This document shows, piece after piece, positions 16,781-25,300 of a stretch of 64,000 nt of DNA. Position 1 is the stretch's first letter. Each line of letters opens with the position of its first letter. The translations under genes and the position numbers were made by a program. The notes beneath the pieces were generated by a model. That model searched no databases, was not told the origin of the DNA, and was given only the letters and a program-made list of their open reading frames with translations. The stretch comes from CBDCWA01 sp965223255 (GTDB taxonomy: Bacteria > Pseudomonadota > Alphaproteobacteria > Rhizobiales > Hyphomicrobiaceae). The DNA is taken from assembly GCA_965223255.1 (NCBI GenBank), contig CBDCWA010000004.1, positions 2,964,768-3,028,767 on the forward strand, given 5' to 3'.

Positions 16781-17818
16781 TCAGGCCTCCGCCCGCTCTG
16801 CCTCAATCAGGGCGTCAAGCAGCCGGCGAGCCTGCAGCACACCGGCATCGGCATTGATGTCGATGATGGTTTTATCGGCTGGCGCGCGATCCATACGGTT
16901 CTGTTGTGCTTCAATAATTTCGACGTCCTCGCCGAAGGCCGTTTTGGTCGCGCTCGCCAATCGTTCCGTCAGTGCCGGTTCATCGAGACGGAAGTTGCGC
17001 GCATGATGCCAGAAATAGTGGGTGCTCTTTTCGGTTTCCGGCGTCAACGTGTGGTTTGAAAACATCGTGATGCCCTGCGAGCGATCGCCCTCGGTCGCCC
17101 CGGTTCCCGCCACAGCGCAGCCAACATCTATCATGAAGTGCGACGGTTCCTGATATTGAATCAATTGCCAGCGATCGACCGCACCATCGAAATTGCCGAC
17201 CAACTTGAACATTGGCGGTGCCGGTTCACCGAGGATCCATCTGTCGACATGGATCGTATTTTCACCGCGCCGCACTTTCACTGGGAAGTTGGCGACGCCA
17301 TCGGTCCCGAGCGTCGTTGCATGAACAAAAGCGACATGGGACAGATCCAGGAGATTGTCGATCAACAGGCGGTAGCTGCCGCGGACATAGAAATAGTCGC
17401 CAACTGCAACCCAGTGCGGATCATCGTTCCAGTAATAATTAGGGATCAGGTCCTCATCGGCGGCTGCCGGATCTCCCATCCACACCCATAGATAACGCCA
17501 TCGTTCTGCCACCGGATAGGCACGGACAGCGGCCCCGGGCGGTACCCGCAACTGGCCCGGTATACCGACACATGCCCCTGAGGCATCATAAATAAGGCCG
17601 TGATAGGGGCACTGGATTGAGCCATCCAGGACCTTGCCTTGGGAAAGCGGCATGTAGCGGTGGGCACACGAATCTTCTAGTGCGGCCACCGTCCCACCGG
17701 CGCCCCTGAAGAACACAATCGGCTCATCCATAATCGTACGCCCAATCGGTCCCGCATCAATCTCATGCGCCCATGCCGCCACATACCACCGATTGCGAAG
17801 ATAGGAGCCCCCAGTCAT
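16781..17818 (-). CDS. Rieske non-heme iron oxygenase, vanillate demethylase (VanA)-like
   Basis: 345 residues. The N-terminal Rieske 2Fe-2S ligands are C51-x-H53 (CAHRYMPL) and C70-x-x-H73 (CPYHGL). The catalytic iron site is in DNLLDLSHVAFVH, with the usual two His and a later Asp. It is close to VanA/PobA-type oxygenases that demethylate or hydroxylate aromatic acids. No reductase (VanB) gene is adjacent. AGAGGACATTT precedes the ATG. The gene converges with the FGE-like gene 8 bases away and is followed on the minus strand by nothing closely linked. Given the LigB dioxygenase nearby, a methoxy- or hydroxy-aromatic substrate is reasonable. Confidence 0.87.
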   Translation of the reverse strand: MTGGSYLRNRWYVAAWAHEIDAGPIGRTIMDEPIVFFRGAGGTVAALEDSCAHRYMPLSQGKVLDGSIQCPYHGLIYDASGACVGIPGQLRVPPGAAVRAYPVAERWRYLWVWMGDPAAADEDLIPNYYWNDDPHWVAVGDYFYVRGSYRLLIDNLLDLSHVAFVHATTLGTDGVANFPVKVRRGENTIHVDRWILGEPAPPMFKLVGNFDGAVDRWQLIQYQEPSHFMIDVGCAVAGTGATEGDRSQGITMFSNHTLTPETEKSTHYFWHHARNFRLDEPALTERLASATKTAFGEDVEIIEAQQNRMDRAPADKTIIDINADAGVLQARRLLDALIEAERAEA

Positions 17819-17917
17819 AAATGTCCTCTTTTCAAAATCGAACGTTTAGCGCGTTGCCGCACGACAGGGGCCAATCATAATCTGCTTGAGCACAAACACA
17901 ACGCGTCGTCGCCACGC

Positions 17918-18742
17918 TCAATTTGGGCTCGCCAATGCCAGCACACCTAATCCCGCGGCGATCAATATCAGGCCCGTGATGCGGGCAATCCACTGACCGT
18001 AAGGAGCAATCTTCTCGATCAGCACGATAATGGCGAGCCCGGCAATCCACACCAAATTCATCACTCCGCCAACAAACAGCAGCGCCATCAATACCCAGCA
18101 GCAACCGAGACAGTAGGCGCCATGAACTATCCCAAGCCGCAGCGCCCCACGTCGTCCGGGCCGCCAGTGCCGCGACAGAAATTCCGCCGGCGACCGGCAG
18201 TGGTCCAGGCAAACACGCTTTAGTGGCGTCAATTGATAGAGGCCTGCGAAAATCAAAACGGCGCTGGAAAACGCCGAGTCGATACTCCACATCGTCATGC
18301 CATGTACAACACCAAGCCGCTCCAAAAGCCACTGGGCGGTCGTGGCAGCGACACTGAAGCCAAACCAGACCAAGAGATAACCGAACAGAAACGCACCCGA
18401 CGGGACTGGTCCTGAATGCAGCCGACCCTTGCGTTGACCACGGCGCATCGTGCGCGCATAGAGCAGAACCAATGGGGCGGCGCTGGGCGCCATCATCGCG
18501 ATCATCATCACCCACCACATGCCCAACATGACCACCCAATAGGTTGGATCCCAAGCGGCCGCCATCGCTGGGCGAACGGGCAGGGGAAACTGCCATGTGG
18601 TCATATGCGATGGGCTCATGCCTGTACCGGCGCCGGCTAAGAGCGCCCACCAGGCGAGCACAGAAAGCATGGTGATCCCACCAATTGCGATCCATCGATC
18701 GCGCTTCAGGAGCGCTTCACCGATTGTCGAATTCTCTGCCAT
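17918..18742 (-). CDS. DUF2182 integral membrane protein
   Basis: 274 residues from ATG 18742; an ATG at 18766 is an alternative, and neither has a strong ribosome site. Hydrophobic segments number about seven, including MLSVLAWWALLAGAG, WVVMLGMWWVMMIAMMAPSA and LIAAGLGVLALA. The pattern MWWVMMIAMMAPS and CLDHCRSPAEFL identifies the DUF2182 family, described only as predicted metal-binding membrane proteins. The DUF1326 gene upstream on the same strand is the usual partner of this family. Function is unknown; an oxidative or metal-related role is only suggested by the histidine, methionine and cysteine content. Confidence 0.75.
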   Translation of the reverse strand: MAENSTIGEALLKRDRWIAIGGITMLSVLAWWALLAGAGTGMSPSHMTTWQFPLPVRPAMAAAWDPTYWVVMLGMWWVMMIAMMAPSAAPLVLLYARTMRRGQRKGRLHSGPVPSGAFLFGYLLVWFGFSVAATTAQWLLERLGVVHGMTMWSIDSAFSSAVLIFAGLYQLTPLKRVCLDHCRSPAEFLSRHWRPGRRGALRLGIVHGAYCLGCCWVLMALLFVGGVMNLVWIAGLAIIVLIEKIAPYGQWIARITGLILIAAGLGVLALASPN

Positions 18743-18896
18743 CGCTATTGGCCGTCGTTCAGGCATGGAGGCGAGATCGTCGTGCGTTGAGTTGGACCAC
18801 TTCAGCGGTTGCCGCTAAACGCAAATAGATGAGCGCACCTCAAGAGACGCGCAACTCATCGCCCTTTGATCCGCATCGCCCCAACTCCATTTCGCA

Positions 18897-19568
18897 TCAT
18901 GTTGCCCCGGTGGATTTTGTGTCGATTATGCCATAGGGGCCGTATGCGGCGTGGAAGAGTGCGGCATAGACGTCTTGGCGGTCCATAGCCAAGACGTCGC
19001 CGGTGGAAGTGAAAGTCGCGCTACCCATTTCCGCATTTCGGAATTCAAAGCCATTGGGCAGCACAATCTGCGCGAAATGGTCTAGGCCTGTGACCGGGTT
19101 CTTGATCGGTTCGACACGCATGTCGACAACGCCGTCAATTTTAAAGCGTCCTGTTCGCGCCTCCATATCGATGTCGAAAACGCAGTCGCCAAAGATCGGG
19201 TCAAACTCGGTCTCGATCGTCGAGCCGTAGATATTGAAAACGGTTGTCGGCTCCTGCTCTTCGCCGCCGAGAATCTTGAAAAGGGCATCAATTTGCTGGT
19301 CGCTGGCCGATTGGTCGATCAATCCTTGGGCGATGCCGCGGCCCTCGTGGACTGGGCCCGGCCAGCGATAACGCGAGCCGATGATCAAGCCATTGAGCCG
19401 GATTAGGTCATCGCCAGCGCCGAACCATCCCTCATCGATGCGCATGGCTTCGATACCTTCGCAAACGTCACCCAAGGTCGGTTTGCCATTAAATTCGCAG
19501 GGGCACCCATAATCACAGCTGCAGGTTCCAATTTTCGGGCCGGCAATCTTCCAATCAATATAGGTCAT
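18897..19568 (-). CDS. DUF1326 protein
   Basis: 223 residues from ATG 19568 (GGTGAAGG upstream). The N-terminal cluster CSCDYGCPCEFNGKPT is the defining DUF1326 motif, with four closely spaced cysteines suited to metal binding. The rest is a predicted all-beta domain (GLIIGSRYRWPGPVHEG, FAQIVLPNGFEF). DUF1326 and DUF2182 genes often occur together, as here. No signal peptide is present. Function is not established. Confidence 0.75.
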   Translation of the reverse strand: MTYIDWKIAGPKIGTCSCDYGCPCEFNGKPTLGDVCEGIEAMRIDEGWFGAGDDLIRLNGLIIGSRYRWPGPVHEGRGIAQGLIDQSASDQQIDALFKILGGEEQEPTTVFNIYGSTIETEFDPIFGDCVFDIDMEARTGRFKIDGVVDMRVEPIKNPVTGLDHFAQIVLPNGFEFRNAEMGSATFTSTGDVLAMDRQDVYAALFHAAYGPYGIIDTKSTGAT

Positions 19569-19698
19569 GTCTAAACCTTCACCGTTCGATGCGAACGAAA
19601 ATGACAAGGATTCATCGCATCACATAAGGGCGGCTGGATCGCGGCGCAGAAGCATCCGGCCACAGGCGAAAGCATTTTAGAAATGATCTGGAGCAGCG

Positions 19699-19735
19699 GC
19701 AGCCGCGTCGCAAAAGGTAACGCGACGACGGCTGC
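19699..19735 (-). terminator. Strong inverted repeat after the NMT1-like gene
   Basis: GCAGCCGCGTCGC at 19699-19711 pairs with GCGACGACGGCTGC at 19722-19735, giving about 13 base pairs with a single bulged A and a 10-base loop. It lies 25 bases after the stop of the minus-strand NMT1-like gene. No T run follows, so it may act as a transcript-end stabiliser or mark a Rho-dependent end. Confidence 0.45.
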
Positions 19736-19759
19736 ATGGTCCAATCATCCGCCATCCGA

Positions 19760-20668
19760 CTATTCGAATGCGCGATTGTCGACGATCTGCTCAAACGTGG
19801 CATCGGGCACTGTCATATTCCATCCGACCGTCCAATTGTACGTGTCATCCCAGCGTTCGCGCGTATAAGGCTGCGGCGGGGCGTGCAGTAAGCGCTGATG
19901 CCGGAAGTCCTTGGCGTCTAGGCGCCCACCGGTCTCGGCGACAAAATAGTGGATATAGGGTGTTGGATCTTTGGCCAGATCCTCACACGCTTGTGCCTGC
20001 GCGCGGAACATCTTGGCAAGGGTTGGCCCATCGAGATCATCACCCGCGGCTTCGGCCCGGGTCGAATGCGATTCCATGAGGATTCGCAAACCTTCCTTTT
20101 CGGCTACACTGATCCAAGGTTCCATGAGGCTGACGGCAGCAACGTCACCAGCTTTCAACGCTTCGATGCGTTTTTGCATTGACCCTGCATTCGTGACATT
20201 GACATGCTCTTTGGCCAAGAATCCCTCGATCATTTTGAGGGTTACGAAATGCGAGCCGTTGTTCGGCGTGACGGCAATCGGCTTTTTCTTGAGCATTTCA
20301 GGTTCGTAAATATCAGATTTTGGATCCACGACGATAGCGAACTTGGACATGGATGCGCCGAGCGCTACGATCTTGCGTGATCGACGGCCCTCCTGTTCGG
20401 CTTCCACCGCGCGTTTCACAATACCCCATTCGCACATGCGGAACTGGTCGATCCCTCCTTCGTTGTAGACCATGTCCAGCGGGCGATCGAAAACAGATTC
20501 GAATTTGACGCTGTGCGATGTTGTCACTTGCGCCATGCCAGGGGTCGTCACAAATTCGATGTCCAGTCCTTGATCCTTGAAATAGCCCTTGTCACGCGCG
20601 ACCAGCACGGGCAAATCGTGCACCGCATTCATAACGGCAAGTTTTATTCCATTGCTATCTGAAGCCAT
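19760..20668 (-). CDS. NMT1/THI5-like substrate-binding-fold protein, copy A, no signal peptide
   Basis: 302 residues from ATG 20668 (TTGGAGGAAACTC upstream). Type II binding-protein fold: VLVARDKGYFKDQGLDIEFV, GSHFVTLKMIEGFL, SLMEPWISVAEKEGL and PYIHYFVAETGG. It shares these blocks and the motif CEWG (MCEWGIVK) with the protein at 29571. Classical members are periplasmic partners of ABC importers, but there is no signal peptide and no permease gene nearby, so it may be a cytosolic enzyme or binding protein like THI5 or the 4,5-dihydroxyphthalate decarboxylases. The ligand is unknown. Confidence 0.7.
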   Translation of the reverse strand: MASDSNGIKLAVMNAVHDLPVLVARDKGYFKDQGLDIEFVTTPGMAQVTTSHSVKFESVFDRPLDMVYNEGGIDQFRMCEWGIVKRAVEAEQEGRRSRKIVALGASMSKFAIVVDPKSDIYEPEMLKKKPIAVTPNNGSHFVTLKMIEGFLAKEHVNVTNAGSMQKRIEALKAGDVAAVSLMEPWISVAEKEGLRILMESHSTRAEAAGDDLDGPTLAKMFRAQAQACEDLAKDPTPYIHYFVAETGGRLDAKDFRHQRLLHAPPQPYTRERWDDTYNWTVGWNMTVPDATFEQIVDNRAFE

Positions 20669-21001
20669 GAGTTTCCTCCAATTGTTATCCCATTTAGCCA
20701 GCGGTTGAGCGTCATTGCTGTTTTTCCGCTTGGGCAGATGGAGGTTGCATCCGTATTGCCGGACCGCGCGGTTCGGCTGTTGCACCCCGCGCTATTTCTT
20801 GTTGCACGATCTATGCGGCATTCCTAATCGGAACCCACGACTATTGCCTGTTCCGGCCTGGAACTTTGCAACCACAAAATGACCATCGCGAGAGCTTCGC
20901 GGAATGTCAATAAATTCTATCCGCAGAAGTCATTGATTTTGCGGACGGCAACTGGAGCCAGCAGGCTGACGTGAAGACCTCGTAGCAGACTCAAATCGCC
21001 G
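20669..21001. other. Intergenic region, no gene seen
   Basis: About 330 bases between the NMT1-like gene and the AIM24-family gene, both on the minus strand. It must hold the promoter of the NMT1-like gene. I see no hairpin, repeat or convincing frame. Confidence 0.35.
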
Positions 21002-21850
21002 TCAATCACCGTCTATGAGATCGCCGAGCGGCCCAAGCACCGAGCCCTCGCCCTTGCCACCAAGAGGCGAAGCATTGGCGATGATCCGGCCGGCCAGGCG
21101 TGAAAACGGTAGCGACTGCAGCCACACGCGCCCTGGCCCGCGCAATTTGGCGAAAAAGAACCCCTCGCCCCCGAATATCATTGATTTTATCGAGCCGGCG
21201 CTAACGACGTCAAAGTCGACCGTTGGCGTCATCGCTGCAAGACATCCGGTATCGACGTGGAGTTCCTCGCCTGCTGCTAAATCGCGTTCGACGACGCAGC
21301 CGCCGACATGCACGAATACCCAGCCATCGCCCTCCATCTTTTGCATAATGAAGCCATCACCACCGAATAGCCCGGTCAAAATTTTGCGTTGAAAGTGTAT
21401 GCCGATTTGTACGCCGCGCGCTGCACACAAAAAGGCGTCCTTTTGGCAAATAAGCGTTCCACCTATTTCATCGAGCCGGAACGGGATGATCGTACCGGGA
21501 TAGGGTGAGGCGAAAGCCACCCGCTGTTTGCCTTGACCCTGGTGGGTAAAGACGGTCATGAACAGGCTTTCACCGGTCAAGAGCCGTTTACCAGCCCCAA
21601 CTATCTTGTCGAAGAAACCGCCGTCTTGCTGCGCCTTCGAGCCATCGCCGAACACCGTATCCATTTCGACCGTGGCCCCTTTGAACATCATAGCGCCGGC
21701 TTCTGCGACAGCGCTTTCGCCGGGATCAAGTTCGATCTCGACGAATTGCATCTCCTGTCCTTTGATTTCGTAGTCGATGTCATCGGCAACATTTGGTGCC
21801 CGCGCGTGAGCACGTACGGGGATGGAAGGAACCGATCCAGATAGTGACAT
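21002..21850 (-). CDS. AIM24/TIGR00266-family protein
   Basis: 282 residues from ATG 21850 (CGGAGTG upstream). The sequence MQFVEIELDPGESAVAEAGA, FGGDGFIMQKMEGDGWVFV and MIFGGEGFFFAKLRGPGRV is diagnostic of the AIM24 family (PF01987), a double-beta-prism fold related to TRAP-like proteins. Bacterial members are of unknown function; the yeast protein is mitochondrial. There is an extra N-terminal tail of about 30 residues. It is monocistronic, far from neighbours on the same strand. Confidence 0.8.
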   Translation of the reverse strand: MSLSGSVPSIPVRAHARAPNVADDIDYEIKGQEMQFVEIELDPGESAVAEAGAMMFKGATVEMDTVFGDGSKAQQDGGFFDKIVGAGKRLLTGESLFMTVFTHQGQGKQRVAFASPYPGTIIPFRLDEIGGTLICQKDAFLCAARGVQIGIHFQRKILTGLFGGDGFIMQKMEGDGWVFVHVGGCVVERDLAAGEELHVDTGCLAAMTPTVDFDVVSAGSIKSMIFGGEGFFFAKLRGPGRVWLQSLPFSRLAGRIIANASPLGGKGEGSVLGPLGDLIDGD

Positions 21851-22271
21851 GACAAACACTCCGTTGGTTGGCTGTCATCGCATCAAGAATTAGCCCACTT
21901 GGCAGCGAACCGGCCTTGCCGCTACACCAAGCCTAACGCGACCTTTGTCCCCTCAACCAATACTGGCAATGGCTCTAGCGCCCGGTACGGCTGTCAGGGC
22001 CGACGAGCCCGCAAGCTGAGCGGCAAAAGTTAGCTGGTCTTGGTGGCAGAGCCACAATGCATACCTGAGGCCCAATTCCTCCTCAATGTACATTGGCGTC
22101 AGCCGTCACCGGTGATGGCCTGGTGCCACACCGCATTCATGATTGGCCAGAAGCTATAAGCACAACAAACGGAAAAAGAAGCAAAAACTGCTGCCCCGGC
22201 AAATTACGGCAGGCTTCTTGTTGGCCCAACGCTAGCTTGACAAGCCAACGACCGCCAAATAGAAATGCAAT
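21851..22271. other. Intergenic region between divergent AIM24 and Irr/Fur genes
   Basis: About 420 bases. A long frame continues upstream of the regulator but looks non-coding (no domain, no ribosome site). Promoters for both divergent genes should be here. Besides the Fur-like box at its right end I see nothing definite. Confidence 0.35.
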
Positions 22272-22286
22272 TGAGAATGATTTGCA
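22272..22286 (+). promoter_or_regulatory. Fur-type operator box ahead of the Irr/Fur gene
   Basis: TGAGAATGATTTGCA fits the 7-1-7 Fur-box pattern (TGATAAT-n-ATTATCA), with 6 of 7 matches in the left half and 5 of 7 in the right half. It lies directly before the likely start of the Fur-family gene, which suggests autoregulation or control by a second Fur-like protein. Confidence 0.5.
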
Positions 22287-22302
22287 ACAACGAATAGGTC
22301 AA

Positions 22303-22782
22303 GTGCTCGTGGGCCAGGAAACGCACCCCCAATCATCAAGTCCGTCGACCGTGCAATCTGATGGCGTATCTCGCGATGCGGCAGTAGATGTGCTCAAGCG
22401 GCTCGGTCTGCGTTTGACAACACAACGTCTGGCGCTATGCGATCTCTTGTTCCAAGGCCCGCATCGCCACCTAACTGCGGACGAACTCTACCGTGAAGCG
22501 CAAGCGGCAAAGATCCCGATGTCGCTCGGCACCATTTACAACACACTCAATCAATTTTCAGACGCCGGCCTCATTCGCCGAATTTCGATCAGTGCGGACT
22601 GCACGTACTTCGATACTGACGTTAGCGGTCATCAGCACTATTATATCGAGGCCGAGGATCGCGTCAGTGATATCCCGCTGAAGGTCGTCAAGGTAGAGGA
22701 TTTACCGCCCCCTCCTGAAGGCTATCGCGTCACTAAAGTCGATGTGGTTGTTCATCTGGAACGGACATCGGCGCGCAACTAA
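22303..22782 (+). CDS. irr: Fur-family transcriptional regulator, Irr type
   Basis: About 159 residues. The start is uncertain: in-frame GTG codons lie at 22303, 22309 and 22351 and no ATG is available after the Fur-like box. The winged-helix part LRLTTQRLALCDLLFQGPHR then HLTADELYREAQ, and GTIYNTLNQFSDAGLIRRI, followed by HQHYYIE and the C-terminus VPEGYxVxxVD-like PPPEGYRVTKVDVVV, match alphaproteobacterial Irr, the iron-response regulator that reads heme status. The N-terminal heme-regulatory motif (Cys-Pro) seen in some Irr proteins is not visible. It probably controls iron uptake and heme synthesis genes elsewhere. Confidence 0.78.
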   Translation: MLVGQETHPQSSSPSTVQSDGVSRDAAVDVLKRLGLRLTTQRLALCDLLFQGPHRHLTADELYREAQAAKIPMSLGTIYNTLNQFSDAGLIRRISISADCTYFDTDVSGHQHYYIEAEDRVSDIPLKVVKVEDLPPPPEGYRVTKVDVVVHLERTSARN

Positions 22783-22874
22783 CGCGCGGTCGCTCTCGCG
22801 GGACCAGTACGCACCGGTTTCGAACAGCAAAGTCACGCGTTCGCTGCGGCACAGGCATTCCGGCGCGTCTCTGT

Positions 22875-23660
22875 TTAGTCACGATAGTCGGGATAGAGCT
22901 TATCTGCGAGCGCGATCAGCGCCGGCCAGTCGCGAGAACCGAACACCCGGTTGGGCCGCCAGAATTGTCGGGCGGCCTTCTCGCAAGCCTCTTGCGACGG
23001 CAGGCTATAATCGAGGTTCGAAGCCAGGACCTGCATCTGGGTTTGGCATGACTTTTCCAAGTGATACATGAAGTGAAATGCCTCGGCGACGTTCACACCG
23101 GCCGTCAGCAGGCCATGATTCTTCAGGATCAAGACTTTATGCTCTCCCATATCACGCACGATGCGCTCGCGCTCGTCCAGATCCTGCGCAATACCTTCGA
23201 AGTCGTGGTAGCCGACACGCTCATAAAAACGCATCGCGCCTTGGTTTAGCGGCAACAACCCGCAATCCAATGCCGAGACAGCCTGGCCCGAGACCGTATG
23301 TGTATGGAACACGCAGTGCAGATCAGGCCGCGCCATGTGGATCGCACTATGGATGACGAAACCGGCTCGGTTGACCTCGAAGTCCGTCTCCTGCAGCAGG
23401 TTGCCATCGGTATCGATCTTGATCAGGCTTGACGCTGTAATCTGCTCATAAAGCAGACCATAAGGATTGATGAGAAACTGATCCTCACTACCGGGCACAC
23501 GCAATGAGATATGATTGTTCACCAAATGCGTCCAGCCGAAATGCGCTGTCAACCGATAGGCGGCGGCCAGGTCAAGGCGCGCCGCCCATTCCTCATCCGA
23601 TACCGATCCGCGTAGCGACGGCAACGCACTGATATCAGCCATTGTCTGCGCCATTGTCAT
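22875..23660 (-). CDS. Class II aldolase/adducin-family protein
   Basis: 261 residues from ATG 23660 (TTTGGAGGAAATC upstream). Zinc-ligand histidines appear as in fuculose-phosphate aldolases: NNHISLRVP, then CVFHTHT and later ILKNHGLLTAG. The family performs retro-aldol cleavage or, in some branches, decarboxylation or unknown reactions. The TctC-like gene upstream on the same strand, with about 100 bases between, suggests the aldolase acts on the acid that protein binds. The substrate is unknown. Confidence 0.85.
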   Translation of the reverse strand: MTMAQTMADISALPSLRGSVSDEEWAARLDLAAAYRLTAHFGWTHLVNNHISLRVPGSEDQFLINPYGLLYEQITASSLIKIDTDGNLLQETDFEVNRAGFVIHSAIHMARPDLHCVFHTHTVSGQAVSALDCGLLPLNQGAMRFYERVGYHDFEGIAQDLDERERIVRDMGEHKVLILKNHGLLTAGVNVAEAFHFMYHLEKSCQTQMQVLASNLDYSLPSQEACEKAARQFWRPNRVFGSRDWPALIALADKLYPDYRD

Positions 23661-23762
23661 TGCAGATTTCCTCCAAATATTCACCTTGGACCAGTAATGA
23701 AGACATGGGGCATCTCGCCTGCCCCATGATCGTTTTGAATACGCGTTGCGTCGCACGAACAG

Positions 23763-25058
23763 CTATTTGCAACTCACGCGTGTCGTCAAGTTATTGACAC
23801 CGACATATTTGAACGAACAGCTCATTTTCAGTTTCAGGTCTTTGGCTTTGGCTTTTTTGCCTGCGAGTTTCACTTTCGTGCGCCGCTTATGGGTCTTGAG
23901 CGTGATCGTTTTGCCGGAGGCTTGTGTGACAACGATATTCTTCTTGCCGACCTTAGTAATCGTGCCCTTCACACTTTTCAGTTTAAGTTTGGATACATCG
24001 CGCGGGCTGATGAGCTCTTTCAGCCGGGCCACCGCATCCGGAGGTGAAGCAACGACACTGGCCGCAAGTTTCTGAACTTCTTCACCCTTCATAGGATTGA
24101 GGTCCATCTTTTGCTTTTTGGCAAGCGCCAGGAAACCAGCGTCCGTCATGGTTGCATCGAAGGCACGCCTCAGCGCCGTCACGCGGGCTTTGGGCACGCC
24201 GGGTGGAGCGACGAACGGCCGGCCGATCGTCACGCCGGCGATAATCATTGCCAGGGCCTTGCGGTCAAGATCGGTCTTGGCGAAGTCCGAAATCAACGGG
24301 ACGTCGCGGCCCATATACTTTGCAATTCGCGGGTCTTTCTTTTTGCCCCACTGCAGCACGATGCTGAATGCTCGCTTTTTGAGTTGGTCACCGAGTGTGG
24401 CTTTGGTTGATGACCAGCTGTTGCTGCCGCGACAATTCACTTCTTTGCGCTCCATCGCGAGATTGATGACGGCACCGCCAGGATAGCCGCGGATAATCCG
24501 GAATTTTGTGCCGACGAGATTATTGATAATTTGTGGTGAGGTAACCGAAGGACTGGTTGCCCCTGTCGCGCCGCAGATCACACCACCCATTTTCTTCGCA
24601 TCTTGCAGTGTTTTTATGCCCGTCGAGGCAAGTATGATGGTGATGTTGTTGTCGACGATGCTGTTGCCCAACCAGTTAAACTTGTTGGCGTCATATTTGA
24701 CGCCTTTCTTTTTGACGGCCTGATCGAGCGGGGTTGCCTGACCGATGGTTGCGATGACGGAGCCGTCTTTCGGCGCGACGTTATAGAGATAATTAGCGGC
24801 TCTCCGGCTGCCTGCACCGGTCATGTTTTGCGGCACAATATTTGGTTTTCCTGGGATATGCTTTCCCATATGTCGTGCAATGGCGCGGGCATACGTGTCG
24901 TAGCCGCCACCAGCGCTGTACCCGATGAGAAGCCTGACACTCTTTCCCTTGTAGAAACCGGCCACCTTATCTGCATGCGCCGGCGTCAATATGAGAGCGC
25001 CCGCAGCGATTGCCAGCGCCGTCCGATATACAATCCCGACTTGTCCATAAGTGTTCAC
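23763..25058 (-). CDS. TctC-like (Bug-type) binding protein with extra C-terminal domain, copy A
   Basis: 431 residues from GTG 25058 (AGGAGGA upstream). The signal peptide TALAIAAGALILTPAHA is followed by a TctC-type domain (LIGYSAGGGYDTYARAIARH, NMTGAGSRRAANYLYN, FVAPPGVPKARV). Relatives of this type usually deliver organic acids to a TctA/TctB membrane pair, but none is encoded here. From about residue 360 an added domain begins (VKGTITKVGKKNIVV, LKLKMSCSF) and ends in Cys-Lys (RVSCK). The same domain is on the proteins at 30626 and 37307. Its beta-strand pattern recalls DUF5666-like OB domains, which is inference. Confidence 0.85.
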   Translation of the reverse strand: MNTYGQVGIVYRTALAIAAGALILTPAHADKVAGFYKGKSVRLLIGYSAGGGYDTYARAIARHMGKHIPGKPNIVPQNMTGAGSRRAANYLYNVAPKDGSVIATIGQATPLDQAVKKKGVKYDANKFNWLGNSIVDNNITIILASTGIKTLQDAKKMGGVICGATGATSPSVTSPQIINNLVGTKFRIIRGYPGGAVINLAMERKEVNCRGSNSWSSTKATLGDQLKKRAFSIVLQWGKKKDPRIAKYMGRDVPLISDFAKTDLDRKALAMIIAGVTIGRPFVAPPGVPKARVTALRRAFDATMTDAGFLALAKKQKMDLNPMKGEEVQKLAASVVASPPDAVARLKELISPRDVSKLKLKSVKGTITKVGKKNIVVTQASGKTITLKTHKRRTKVKLAGKKAKAKDLKLKMSCSFKYVGVNNLTTRVSCK

Positions 25059-25300
25059 TTCGCCGTTCCTCCTCGTTTTGCTGTGAATTCTGTGGCTAGA
25101 ATTTTTCGCTGGCCTCAATCGTCGCTGCGCGAAATCGAGCCTCCGCCATGAGCTAACAATTTCTGCCATGGCCTTGCAGCATCAAAAGGATAGGACGATA
25201 AGAGGTGTTGTCTAGCAGTTTTTTGACCGACCGCTCTTGGCCGAGCGGCGTATGGCAAGACAACGAACGTTATTTTTATGGTTTATGACGGGTGTAGTTC

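Noticed and set aside
17832..18695. 287-codon minus-strand frame overlapping the DUF2182 gene
   Set aside because: Shadow frame: low similarity, rich in Arg/Cys/Trp, and the DUF2182 frame is clearly the real one.
22093..22302. Upstream extension of the Irr/Fur frame as coding sequence
   Set aside because: No ATG or ribosome site in the expected place, the Fur-like box falls inside it, and the residues do not match the family.
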